Assembly: GCA_014656175.1 (NCBI GenBank)
Contig: BNBX01000003.1
Location: 180,573 to 244,572, forward strand
Reading direction: 5' to 3'
DNA: 64,000 bases
Source: Streptomyces werraensis
GTDB taxonomy: Bacteria; Actinomycetota; Actinomycetes; Streptomycetales; Streptomycetaceae
Shown here: in pieces, positions 16,896-24,763 of the stretch
Numbering within the stretch: position 1 is the stretch's first letter
How the letters are laid out: each line of letters starts with the position of its first letter
Notes under the pieces: model-generated
Told to the model about the DNA's origin: nothing
Seen by the model: only the letters and a program-made list of their open reading frames with translations
Database searches by the model: none
Translations under genes and position numbers: made by a program

Positions 16896-18104
16896 GTGCG
16901 AAGAAACCTCTCGATCACGTTCTTATCCGTCGGGCACGGCTGCGTTGACGTCTACCAGGGGGCTGTCGCCTCTCTCGTGCCCTTCTTCGTCGCCGAGCGC
17001 GCATACAGCTATGCCGCCGTCTCAGGCATCGTGCTCGCCGCCTCGTTGCTGTCATCGGTGGCTCAACCGGTCTTCGGCGTACTGACCGACCGCCGGGCGA
17101 TGCCCTGGCTGCTGCCGGTCAGCACCCTGCTCGCAGGAGCAGGCATCGCGCTGAGCGGGGTGAGCGACTCCTATGCAGTGACGTTGGCGGTCGTCGCGGT
17201 CTCCGGAGTGGGTGTCGCCGCGTACCACCCGGAGTCCGCGCGGGTGGCCAGAGTCGCCAGCGACGGCAGTCACAGTGCAATGGGCTGGTTCTCGCTGGGA
17301 GGCAACCTCGGCTTCGCGCTGGCCCCGGTCATGATCGCAGCCGTGGTCGCCGTCGGGGGACTGGGCCTCACTCCGCTGCTCGTGCTGCCGGCCGTGGTCG
17401 GTGCCGCGCTTTGCCTTCCCGTGCTGCGCATGTTGGAAACCCGGTTGTCCGACGCGGCCGCGTCGCCTGTAACGGCGAAGGACGACAAGGCATCCTTCGT
17501 ACGGCTCTCGCTTGCCGTGGTATGCCGCTCCATCGCCTTCATCGGCTTGAGCACATTCGTCGCCCTGTATGCCACCGAGCGCATGGACGGCAGCAAGGCC
17601 GCCGGCACGGCCGCACTGTTCCTCCTGTACCTGGGCGGCGCGGTGGGCAGCGTGTTGGGCGGTGCGCTGGCGAACCGCTGGGACCGGGTTCGGGTCTCGC
17701 GCTGGTCGTACCTGCTGACGGCCGGATCGATCGCCGGCCTGGTCTTCGTCCCCGGCCCGGCCCTCTACCTGTTCGTCATCCTGACCTCCGCCGGTCTGTA
17801 CGTCCCGTTCTCGCTCCAGGTCACGCTTGGCCAGGATTACCTGCCCTCTCGGGTCGGCACTGCCAGTGGTATCACCCTCGGTCTCACCGTGAGCATCGGC
17901 GGTCTGATCAGCCCGGTCATCGGAACCCTCGCTGACCGGACGTCGCTGCAGACCGCTTTGGCTCCACTCATCGCGATGCCCTTCCTTGCCTGGCTCCTGT
18001 TCCACACCCTGCCCGAACCCGTCGTGCCGCCCTCCGACAGCACGACACCGAAGGAGGAAGACGCCGATGCCGAACACTCTTCCGTCCAGCCCGGTCTCCG
18101 CTGA
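16896..18104 (+). CDS. MFS transporter, fosmidomycin-resistance (Fsr)-like, with a TTA codon
   Basis: About 402 residues and 12 helices, with the Fsr-type start RRNLSITFLSVGHGCVDVYQ and internal motifs FGVLTDRRAMPWLLP, AAYHPESARVA and SLGGNLGFALAPVM. Likely a drug or metabolite exporter. The GTG at 16896 gives the expected N-terminus, but it overlaps the strong AAGGAGG at 16890-16896, so the true initiation site is uncertain. The frame is also open further upstream without a good start. Codon 10 (16923-16925) is TTA, the rare codon read by the bldA tRNA, so translation is probably tied to development. It overlaps the next gene by 38 bases. Confidence 0.88.
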   Translation: MRRNLSITFLSVGHGCVDVYQGAVASLVPFFVAERAYSYAAVSGIVLAASLLSSVAQPVFGVLTDRRAMPWLLPVSTLLAGAGIALSGVSDSYAVTLAVVAVSGVGVAAYHPESARVARVASDGSHSAMGWFSLGGNLGFALAPVMIAAVVAVGGLGLTPLLVLPAVVGAALCLPVLRMLETRLSDAAASPVTAKDDKASFVRLSLAVVCRSIAFIGLSTFVALYATERMDGSKAAGTAALFLLYLGGAVGSVLGGALANRWDRVRVSRWSYLLTAGSIAGLVFVPGPALYLFVILTSAGLYVPFSLQVTLGQDYLPSRVGTASGITLGLTVSIGGLISPVIGTLADRTSLQTALAPLIAMPFLAWLLFHTLPEPVVPPSDSTTPKEEDADAEHSSVQPGLR

Positions 18105-18384
18105 GACATCGCAACCTCTGCTCCAGTCGGGCGCAGGGACCAGTGACACGACGGTCCCACCGACCGCGGAGAGGTGTCCGCTACGGGCCTGGGGCTGCAC
18201 GTCCCCCACCGGCACGCCGACTTGGCGCCTCCTGTCCGCCCACTCGACGTCGGATGGCGAGGTCGAGTACTGCAAGTGCAGCTGCAACGCCATCGTGATG
18301 CTGCGCCACGGCGAGGTAGCTGCGCTCACCGCCCTTCCGCATGCCGAGCCCGGCTCACGTGACGGCAGCGAGCGAGTGACATGA
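18067..18384 (+). CDS. Small cysteine-rich protein coupled to the MFS exporter
   Basis: A 105-residue protein whose ATG at 18067 follows a strong AAGGAGG and lies inside the end of the MFS gene, so the two should be translationally coupled. The first 45 residues look unstructured. The rest holds CPLRAWGC and then WRLLSAHSTSDGEVEYCKCS followed by CNAIVML. Five cysteines suggest a small metal-binding or zinc-ribbon-like unit. I recall similar short actinobacterial proteins but no function. No membrane helix or signal peptide. Confidence 0.75.
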   Translation: MPNTLPSSPVSAETSQPLLQSGAGTSDTTVPPTAERCPLRAWGCTSPTGTPTWRLLSAHSTSDGEVEYCKCSCNAIVMLRHGEVAALTALPHAEPGSRDGSERVT

Positions 18385-18629
18385 AGGGCATGAGAACCAT
18401 CTGTCACCACGGCCCACCCTTCTTCTGGCCAATTAGGGACACCCGAAAGCAGGCCCCAGCCAGAATCGGACTACTGGGCCCGACGCGCCTTCATGCCGGG
18501 GATGCCGGGGAGACCATCTTTCAGCTGTGAAACTGCCTTTGTACTGGTCAACCGCTTCTCCTCCGTCGGTGCACAGGACCAGACGGAGGCCGTGTTCACG
18601 TTCCGGGCAACCTCGCACCAAGTGCCACC
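18385..18629. other. Intergenic remnant with no recognised gene
   Basis: About 245 bases between the small Cys-rich protein and the IS5-like remnant. Short open frames exist on the minus strand (for example CEVARNVNTASVWSCAPTEE) but none has a ribosome-binding site or a known motif. It probably belongs to the degraded insertion. Confidence 0.4.
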
Positions 18630-19023
18630 TGCCTCTTGAGCGTTTCTCGTCATGTCTCTCGACACCCCGACGAAAGCCAGAAGGTGCTCGGCCTTGCGCT
18701 CGTAACGGCGGTGCAGGCGTCGCGGCCGGTCGGATTCGGTCCGGTCAGTGGCCCACTCTCGAGGCCCGGACGCTGACGGTCGATCGCGCACCTTGACCAG
18801 TCCCGCTCGCTCCGAGCGCCGAGTTCGCCCAGGATGACGCGGTGCAGCCGGGCCCGGCTCCACTGGCCCGAGGCGGCGACGAAGATGATCGCCGCCAGAC
18901 ATTCGCGGTCCCCGGCCCGCCGAGGCCGCCGCCCTGCGGGCATACGACCTCCGTCGGCGGGTCCACGGGCCGAGACAACGTCCACAACTCGTCCGGAATC
19001 AACCGATCCACCAGATCCATCAT
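18630..19023 (-). pseudogene. Decayed IS5-like (DDE) transposase with internal deletions
   Basis: The minus strand begins MMDLVDRLIPDELWTLSRPV, the usual start of Streptomyces IS5-family transposases. The frame then shifts, continuing as ECLAAIIFVAASG and LHRVILGELGARSERDWS and then SGPLTGPNPTGRD. After that comes the extreme C-terminus, RRLHRRYERKAEHLLAFVG, in another frame. The part carrying most of the DDE catalytic core is gone. At least one frameshift and two internal deletions are needed to explain it. It is non-functional and marks the right edge of the 15.1-19.0 kb island. Confidence 0.8.
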
Positions 19024-19062
19024 GCACGGCTCAACGAGCGATCACGCCATCAGAAGCGGCGT

Positions 19063-20547
19063 CTAACCTTGGCCGGCGGCGTCGCCCCGGCCCGCCCGCG
19101 CCAGCGCCGAACGCCGGTACGAATAGCCGAAGTAGACGACCAGGCCGATCGCGAACCACACCGCGAACCGCGCCCAGGTCTGCCACTGCAGGAACGTGAT
19201 CAGCCAGATCGAGAACATCACGCCCAGTGCGGGCACCACCGGCATGAACGGCGTACGGAAGGAGCGCGGCAGCTCCGGCTGCCGGTAGCGCAGCACGATC
19301 ACCGCCGTGCACACCACCACGAACGCCAGCAGGATGCCGATGTTGGTCAGCTCGGCCGCCTCGCCGATCGGCAGGAACCCGGCGATGGCGGCCGACGCCA
19401 CCCCCACGATCCAGGTGACCCGTGTCGGCACGTGCCGCGTCGGATGCGTCTTCGCGAACCAGCGGGGCAGCAGTCCGTCCCGGGACATCGCGAACCACAC
19501 CCGGGTCACGCCCAGCATGAACGTGAACATCACCGTGAGGATGCCGATGATGGCGCCCACCGCGATCACGTCCGCCAGCCCGGTCAGCCCGACCGACTTG
19601 AACGCTGTCGAGAAGCCGCTCTCCGGGTCGATGTCCTTGTAGTCCTGCATGCCCGTCAGCACCAGGCAGGCCGCCACGTACAGCACCATCGAGATGACCA
19701 GCGAGTAGATGATCGCCTTCGGCATGTGCCGCTGCGCGTCCTTGGACTCCTCCGCCGCCGTCGACATCGCGTCGTAGCCGAACACCGCGAAGAACACCGT
19801 CGCCGCCCCCGTGAACGCCCCGCCGACGCCGAACGGGAAGAACGGCTCGTAGTGCGCCGCCTGGATGTGGAACACGCCGACACCGATCACCAGCAGCACG
19901 ACCGCCACCTTCAGCACCACGACGACCGTCTCGAAGCGCGCCGCGTTCTTGATGCCGAGGTTCAGCAGCGCCGCGATCAGCAGACACAGCAGCGCCGCGA
20001 AAAGATCCACCCGGTGCCCGTCCCCGGTGCCGGGCGCGCCCAGCATCCAGGCAGGAAGGTCCGCGCCCATCTCGTTCACCAGGAAGCTGAAGTAGCCGGA
20101 GATGCCGATTCCGACCACCGCGACGATCGCCGTGTACTCCAGCAGCAGGTCCCAGCCGATGAACCAGCCCGCCAGCTCGCCGAGCACCGCGTACCCGTAC
20201 GTGTAGGCCGAGCCCGCCTTCGGGATCATCCCCGCGAACTCCGCGTACGACAGCGCCGCCGCGGCGCTCGCGACACCCGCGATCAGGAAGGAAATCAGCA
20301 CCGCGGGACCCGCCGTGCCGTTCGCCACGGTCCCCGCCAGGGTGAAGATGCCCGCACCGATGATGCCGCCCACCCCGATCGCGGTGAGCTGCCAGAGGCC
20401 CAGGGTGCGCTCCAGCCGCGCGCCCCTGCCGACCTCCGTCTCCTCGATGTGCTCGATCGGTTTGCGGCGGAGAATCCCCTCACCGGCCCGGATCCCGGCC
20501 ATGCGCCTCACCTCTTCGCGTTCGGCAAGCGGCTGACGAGGGCTCAT
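19063..20547 (-). CDS. APC-family (cationic) amino acid permease
   Basis: A 494-residue integral membrane transporter with 12-13 helices. The family start is clear: IEHIEETEVGRGARLERTLG, then WQLTAIGVGGIIGAGIFTLAG with the GIGAGIF-type substrate loop. ISFLIAGVASAAAALSYAEFA and YDAMSTAAEESKDAQRHMP also match cationic amino acid transporter-like permeases. Probably imports amino acids with protons. GGGAGGATC precedes the ATG at 20547. It lies 63 bases downstream of the universal stress protein gene on the same strand and may share its transcript. Confidence 0.93.
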   Translation of the reverse strand: MSPRQPLAEREEVRRMAGIRAGEGILRRKPIEHIEETEVGRGARLERTLGLWQLTAIGVGGIIGAGIFTLAGTVANGTAGPAVLISFLIAGVASAAAALSYAEFAGMIPKAGSAYTYGYAVLGELAGWFIGWDLLLEYTAIVAVVGIGISGYFSFLVNEMGADLPAWMLGAPGTGDGHRVDLFAALLCLLIAALLNLGIKNAARFETVVVVLKVAVVLLVIGVGVFHIQAAHYEPFFPFGVGGAFTGAATVFFAVFGYDAMSTAAEESKDAQRHMPKAIIYSLVISMVLYVAACLVLTGMQDYKDIDPESGFSTAFKSVGLTGLADVIAVGAIIGILTVMFTFMLGVTRVWFAMSRDGLLPRWFAKTHPTRHVPTRVTWIVGVASAAIAGFLPIGEAAELTNIGILLAFVVVCTAVIVLRYRQPELPRSFRTPFMPVVPALGVMFSIWLITFLQWQTWARFAVWFAIGLVVYFGYSYRRSALARAGRGDAAGQG

Positions 20548-20610
20548 GATCCTCCCGCGGCGCCGCCGACGGAAGACACCACGCGAGCCGCGGGGCCCGC
20601 CTTCACCGGA

Positions 20611-21072
20611 CTACGGCACCACCGTCACCGGCCAGCGCCCCGCCTTCACCAGCCGCACCGCCACCGACCCCACGAACCGGTGCCCCGCCTGCTCGGACGC
20701 GCCCACCACCACCGCGTCCGCCGTGAGGTCGTCCGCCGCCTTGACCAGGCCGTTGTACGGGTCACCCCGGAAGGTGTGGAACTCCCAGCGGATGTCGAAG
20801 ATCCCCTTGATCCGCTCCATCGACTCCCGGATCTGCGCCGCCAGGTCCTGCGCTATCTCCTCCGTCGTGTCCGCCACCGGCGCGCCGAGCGCCGCCCCGG
20901 CCGCCAGCACCGGCTGTACGTACACGATGGCGAGGAGCGCGCCCTGACGCCGCGCCAGACCCGCCGCGTACGCCGCCGCGCGCAGCGACGAGTCGGAGCC
21001 GTCCACGCCGGCCACGATCACCTTCGGGCCGTCCGTGCCCCGCTCGAACCGATGGGACTGCTGTTCTGTCAC
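20611..21072 (-). CDS. Universal stress protein
   Basis: A 153-residue single-domain UspA-fold protein: VIVAGVDGSDSSLRAAAYAA at the start, AVVVGASEQAGHRFVGSVAV near the end and RWPVTVVP at the C-terminus. The ATP-loop pattern (G-2X-G-9X-G-S/T) is only partly kept, so nucleotide binding is uncertain. The start is GTG at 21072. It lies upstream of an amino acid permease, a frequent pairing in actinobacteria that suggests regulation of transport, although this is inferred. Confidence 0.92.
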   Translation of the reverse strand: MTEQQSHRFERGTDGPKVIVAGVDGSDSSLRAAAYAAGLARRQGALLAIVYVQPVLAAGAALGAPVADTTEEIAQDLAAQIRESMERIKGIFDIRWEFHTFRGDPYNGLVKAADDLTADAVVVGASEQAGHRFVGSVAVRLVKAGRWPVTVVP

Positions 21073-21207
21073 GACCGCGAGGTTATCGGAGCGCCGTCCG
21101 GCCGGACACCGCGCGGTCCCCGGGAATCTCCGCCGTATGCTGCGCCGATCAGGTGAAATCGTGCCGCCGCACCGGTGTCGTGGCGCTGCGCCGGACCGTC
21201 GCGGGGC

Positions 21208-21219
21208 GACTCATGAGTC
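21208..21219. promoter_or_regulatory. 12-bp palindrome abutting the deacetylase start
   Basis: GACTCATGAGTC is a perfect palindrome ending exactly at the base before the ATG at 21220. It could be an operator or a small hairpin that affects initiation. Confidence 0.35.
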
Positions 21220-22059
21220 ATGCAGAAGGATCACTTGCTCACCCGGCGCCGGGCGTTGCTCGCCGCTGCCGCCACACTGGGCGCGGCAGGCGTGGCCGCG
21301 GCGCTCGCGCCGGGGGCCGGGAACCGGGGCGCGCCCGCCTCGCCGCCCGCCGCCGGAGCGCCCGCGGCCCGCCGCCCGCTCAGGCCCTCCGAGTACCGCC
21401 TGAGGCCGCTGACCGGGTACGGCCCTCCGCGCACCGCGTCCGGCAGGACCCCGGTGCGCAAGGAGCCGCTGCTGAAGGTTCCGGACAACGGCCGCACCGT
21501 CGTGCTCACCTTCGACGACGGGCCCGACCCCCGCTACACCCCCGACATCCTCGACACCCTGGCCCGGTACGAGGTGCGCGCGATGTTCTTCGTGTGCGGC
21601 GAGATGGCCGCCTACAACCCGTACCTGCTGGCCCGCATGGCCGACGAGGGCCATGTCGTCGGCAACCACACCTGGTCGCACCCGCTGCTGACGAAGCTCC
21701 GCCGCCGCACCATCCGCTCGGAGATGGAACGCACCAGCGACGTCGTCGAGCAGCACTACGGCGCCCGCCCGGAATGGTTCCGTGCCCCCTACGGCGCCTG
21801 GAATCGCGCGGCCTTCGAGCTCGGCGCCGAACTGGGCATGGAGCCGCTCGCCTGGACCGTCGACACCCTCGACTGGACCGAGCCCGGCACCCGCACCATC
21901 GTCGGCCGGGTCGAGGACGGCGCCGCCCCCGGCGTCGTGGTGCTGTCCCACGACGCCGGGGGCGACCGCTCGCAGAGCGTGAAGGCCCTGCGCTCCTATC
22001 TGCCGCACCTGCTGGACTCCGGCTACCACGTCACCGTGCCCCGCCGGGAGTACGTCTGA
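21220..22059 (+). CDS. Secreted polysaccharide deacetylase (NodB domain)
   Basis: A 279-residue carbohydrate esterase 4 protein. An N-terminal twin-arginine-like signal (LTRRRALLAAAATLGAAGVA) is followed by a Pro/Ala linker and a NodB domain from about residue 90. TFDDGPDP holds the catalytic and metal Asp99/Asp100, GNHTWSHP holds the zinc histidines His150 and His154, and WFRAPYGAWN and LSHDAGGDRSQSV follow. It should remove acetyl groups from peptidoglycan or another wall polymer outside the cell. A TTG at 21235, with AGAAGGA in front, is an alternative start that would put the twin arginines near the N-terminus. A hairpin terminator follows the stop. Confidence 0.92.
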   Translation: MQKDHLLTRRRALLAAAATLGAAGVAAALAPGAGNRGAPASPPAAGAPAARRPLRPSEYRLRPLTGYGPPRTASGRTPVRKEPLLKVPDNGRTVVLTFDDGPDPRYTPDILDTLARYEVRAMFFVCGEMAAYNPYLLARMADEGHVVGNHTWSHPLLTKLRRRTIRSEMERTSDVVEQHYGARPEWFRAPYGAWNRAAFELGAELGMEPLAWTVDTLDWTEPGTRTIVGRVEDGAAPGVVVLSHDAGGDRSQSVKALRSYLPHLLDSGYHVTVPRREYV

Positions 22060-22069
22060 GAACGTCCGC

Positions 22070-22099
22070 GCCGTTCCCGCCCGTCCGGGCGGGGACGGC
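22070..22099. terminator. Bidirectional hairpin terminator between deacetylase and sortase genes
   Basis: GCCGTTCCCGCCC at 22070-22082 pairs with GGGCGGGGACGGC at 22087-22099 (12 of 13 matches counting strict complementarity; the odd pair can be G-T) around a 4-base loop. The hairpin fills the gap between two convergent genes. There is no T tract, as is common in Streptomyces. Confidence 0.65.
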
Positions 22100-22765
22100 T
22101 CAGCGGACCTCGGCCAGGCGCGCGAAGGCGACCACGTTGCCGTCGTAGCCGTCCTGCTGGGTGAAGCCGCCGCCGCAGGTGATGACCCGCAGCTCTGCGG
22201 TGCCCTTGGACGCGTAGACCCGGTCGCCGGGGAAGTCGTTCTTCGAGAAGACCTCCACGCCGTAGATCTCGAACACGGCGGTCTTGCCGTCCTTGCGGGC
22301 GATCTCGACCCGATTGCCCCTCTTCAGCGCGCCCAGACCGTAGAACACGGCCGGGCCCTGCGCGTTGTCCACGTGCCCGACCACGACCGACGTGCCCTTC
22401 TCGCCCGGCGAGACCGCGCCGGTGAACCAGCCCGCCAGGTTCGGGTCCTCGGGCGGCGGCGCGTCCACCCAGCCCTCCGCGTCCAGGCCCACCGGCACGA
22501 TCGGCGCGTCCACCTGGATCGCCGGGATCCGCACCCGGTCCGGCACCGCGTACGGCAGCGGCGGCAGCGTGCCGACGGCGACGCCGGGGGTCGCGCTCTC
22601 CGTGGCGGCCGCACCGGCCGGCTGCGGCGGGCCCACGTCGAACTCCCCGGAGCCGTTGCGGAGCAGCGCGAGGCCGGTGAGCAGGACCAGCGCTATCACG
22701 CCCCACGGGGCGCGCCTCCTCGGGCGTGCCTCCTCTTCGGCTTCGGCCGGCTCGAAAGCTGACAT
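22100..22765 (-). CDS. Class F sortase
   Basis: A 221-residue membrane-anchored transpeptidase: a short acidic/basic cytosolic tail, one helix at about residues 22-36 (GVIALVLLTGLALL), a linker and the sortase barrel. Likely catalytic residues are His131 (VVVGHVDNAQGPAVFYGL), Cys197 (ELRVITCGGGF) and Arg216 (VVAFARL). Class F sortases are common in actinobacteria; their substrates and roles are mostly unknown. It is divergent from a secreted repeat protein at 23101 that has a C-terminal helix and basic tail, a possible partner although a clear LPXTG-type motif is lacking. Confidence 0.93.
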   Translation of the reverse strand: MSAFEPAEAEEEARPRRRAPWGVIALVLLTGLALLRNGSGEFDVGPPQPAGAAATESATPGVAVGTLPPLPYAVPDRVRIPAIQVDAPIVPVGLDAEGWVDAPPPEDPNLAGWFTGAVSPGEKGTSVVVGHVDNAQGPAVFYGLGALKRGNRVEIARKDGKTAVFEIYGVEVFSKNDFPGDRVYASKGTAELRVITCGGGFTQQDGYDGNVVAFARLAEVR

Positions 22766-23100
22766 TCGCCTTCCCCTCTCGACACGGCCGTCGCCGTGTC
22801 ACTCGCGCATGACGTGAACGCTAAGCGGAGGGTGCGCCACCGGCGACGGGACGGCGGCGAACGGGTGGCCCACGGGCGGGCGGCGTGCGCCATCCGAGGT
22901 GATCCGGGACGAAGATCTTCTGACGGTCCGTGACCTGCGGCGATGCACCCGCCCGCACGGGAGGGGCGGGGGCGGCCCTCAACCGTACGGACCATTCCCG
23001 AAATGCGCGGCGGCGCACGGCAACTGAGGGTCTTTCCGGGAGGCGCTTTCTCGCCGATCGACCGGGGACGGGACCCGGGGCGTCTCCCGCGGAGGATCAC
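22766..23100. other. Divergent promoter region between sortase and repeat-protein genes
   Basis: 335 bases with no gene. It should hold promoters for both divergent genes. GGAGG lies before the ATG at 23101. I looked for a c-di-AMP riboswitch, found before some actinobacterial wall genes, and could not make out its conserved core. Other than scattered short G/C dyads nothing stands out. Confidence 0.4.
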
Positions 23101-23745
23101 ATGCGCAAGACACGTGCCCTTGCGGCCGCCGGAGCCGCGGTCGCCGTCCTCGGGGTCGCCGCCCCGGTGGCCGTCGCGGACGGCGGACGGGTGCCCAACC
23201 CGTCCAACATCGTCGCCCTGCCCAGCGTCATCGCCCGGGGCGGCCAGCTCACCATCACCGTCGACGGCTGCCCCAACGGCGGCCACGCCACCTCGAACGC
23301 CTTCCCGCGGACGAACCTCACGCCCGTCAGCGGCGGCAACGACGCCGGCAGGGGCGGCAACGACGCGGGCAGGGGCGGTATGGACGCGGGCGGGGGCGGC
23401 AACGACGCGGGCAGGGGCGGTATGGACGCCGGCGGGGGCGGCAACGACGCCGGCAGGGGCGGTGTCGACGCCGGCAGGGGCGGCCACGACACCGCCAGGG
23501 GCGTCGCCACCATCCACCAGGACGCCCGCCCCGGTTCCTACGACATCACCGTCCACTGCTCCGGCCGCAGCCTGACGCGCCCGGCCGCCTTCACCGTCAT
23601 CGGCGGTGTCCGCGGCGGCATCGGCGGCAGCAGCACCACCGGCGCGACCCCCACCGACATGGCGATCGGCGGGTCGCTGGTGGCCGCCGCGGTCGTCGGC
23701 AGCGGCTTCTTCTGGATGCGCCGCCGCGCCGAGAAGCGGATCTGA
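23101..23745 (+). CDS. Secreted cell-surface protein with eight 7-residue repeats and C-terminal anchor helix
   Basis: A 214-residue exported protein. A classical signal peptide (RKTRALAAAGAAVAVLGVAA, cleavage after VAVADG or so) is followed by a short domain (NIVALPSVIARGGQLTITVD, GCPNGG). Residues 80-135 are eight repeats of NDAGRGG, with variants MDAGGGG, VDAGRGG and HDTARGV. Then comes ATIHQDARPGSYDITVHCSG, one membrane helix and the tail RRRAEKRI. The beta-rich parts resemble actinobacterial surface proteins with a two-Cys fold. It is divergent from a class F sortase. No LPXTG motif is seen, so the helix itself may be the anchor. Function unknown. Confidence 0.85.
   Translation: MRKTRALAAAGAAVAVLGVAAPVAVADGGRVPNPSNIVALPSVIARGGQLTITVDGCPNGGHATSNAFPRTNLTPVSGGNDAGRGGNDAGRGGMDAGGGGNDAGRGGMDAGGGGNDAGRGGVDAGRGGHDTARGVATIHQDARPGSYDITVHCSGRSLTRPAAFTVIGGVRGGIGGSSTTGATPTDMAIGGSLVAAAVVGSGFFWMRRRAEKRI
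23338..23505 (+). repeat. 21-bp in-frame tandem repeats, eight copies
   Basis: Eight contiguous 21-base units encode 7-residue repeats of the form [N/M/V/H]-D-[A/T]-[G/A]-[R/G]-G-[G/V]. Copies are near-identical in DNA, which points to recent expansion by slippage or recombination, so copy number may differ between strains. Confidence 0.9.
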
Positions 23746-23787
23746 GGCGCTGCTCCCCTCGGTCTCCCGTTCCGCCCGTGTTCGGAA

Positions 23788-23824
23788 CCCGCGCCCCGGA
23801 CCCTGACGGTGTCCGGGGCGCGGG
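23788..23824. terminator. Hairpin terminator after the repeat-protein gene
   Basis: CCCGCGCCCCGGAC at 23788-23801 is perfectly complementary to GTCCGGGGCGCGGG at 23811-23824, a 14-bp stem with a 9-base loop, 43 bases after the stop. No T tract follows. Confidence 0.75.
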
Positions 23825-23952
23825 AGTGCGCGGGGCGGGTCGGCGGCACGCCGGCCGGGGAGTTCGGCGTGCGGCGATGAACACCGGTGAGGCCCCTGTG
23901 TGACGGCCGCCCCCGGCCGCTGTCGGCCGGAGGCGTCAGCGATGCCGTGCGC

Positions 23953-24717
23953 CTAGCTCCTGACCTCCGGGAACAGCCGCAGGAACGGCTCCGCCGTCGC
24001 GGCCAGGCCCCTGCTGTAGGGCGCGTCGAAGTCCCAGATGAGGAAGAGCAGGAAGGCGATGAGCGCCGAGAACAGCCCGGCGAGGATCAGTTCGCGGCGG
24101 GTGCGCCGGATCTGCAGGGCGAAGATCATGCCGATGGTGACCACGGCCCCGGTGACCAGGCCGAACCACACCACGCCCGGCATGGTCGCCCCGGTCGACT
24201 CCGCGCGGGCGCTGCGCGCCTGGTCGGCGGCGGCCACCTGGTCCACGAGCGGCTGGTAGGCCTGCGCCTCGAAGTCGGTGCGCGGCTCGTAGTCGGTCAC
24301 GTCCCGGCGTAGCCGGTCGAGCAGTTCGGAGCCCTCGTCGGTCAGCCGGCCGTGGTCGGCCATGGTCTTCCACTCAGTGGTGACGACGTGTCCGACATAG
24401 GCGTTGACATCGTCACGGATCCGGTCGCGGATCTCGGCGGGGTAGACCCGCACCCGCTCCGAGACCTCGTGCAGGGCGACCGCCTCGGCCCGGACGTTGT
24501 CCTGTGCGGCGCTGCGGCCCTCCCAGACGCCGGCGATGGCGAGACCCAGCACGATGGCGTACACGACGCCGATCCACATCGTCATGTACTCGATGACGTC
24601 CGGTGTCTCGCTGGGGTCCTCGTCCTCGGCCGCCCTCCGGTGTCTCACAAGGGTGATGATCACCACGACGGCGCAGGCGGCGAGCATGGCGAGGGTGAGA
24701 ACAAGCCATTCCGGCAA
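23953..24717 (-). CDS. DUF4239 (bestrophin-like) membrane protein
   Basis: A 254-residue protein with two N-terminal helices (about 1-24 and 46-66), a long helical domain with IEYMTMWIGVVYAIVLGLAI and DYEPRTDFEAQAYQPLVDQV, and two C-terminal helices (about 185-230). This is the layout of DUF4239 proteins, loosely related to bestrophin-type channels. Function unproven. It lies 46 bases downstream of the Pro-rich protein gene on the same strand and may be co-transcribed. Confidence 0.85.
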   Translation of the reverse strand: MPEWLVLTLAMLAACAVVVIITLVRHRRAAEDEDPSETPDVIEYMTMWIGVVYAIVLGLAIAGVWEGRSAAQDNVRAEAVALHEVSERVRVYPAEIRDRIRDDVNAYVGHVVTTEWKTMADHGRLTDEGSELLDRLRRDVTDYEPRTDFEAQAYQPLVDQVAAADQARSARAESTGATMPGVVWFGLVTGAVVTIGMIFALQIRRTRRELILAGLFSALIAFLLFLIWDFDAPYSRGLAATAEPFLRLFPEVRS

Positions 24718-24763
24718 GAGGTGCCTCCAGACAGAGAGGGGCGATCGGTTGCGCGGGCGGTCG

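Noticed and set aside
19069..21156. A 695-codon plus-strand frame across the permease and stress-protein genes
   Set aside because: Arg/His/Asp/Gln-rich low-complexity product opposite two well-supported genes.
22766..23100. Possible c-di-AMP riboswitch before the secreted repeat-protein gene
   Set aside because: I could not identify the conserved core by eye, so it is not called. A covariance-model search would decide.
23338..23505. Eight 21-bp repeats considered as a CRISPR array
   Set aside because: The units are contiguous without spacers and encode in-frame peptide repeats.
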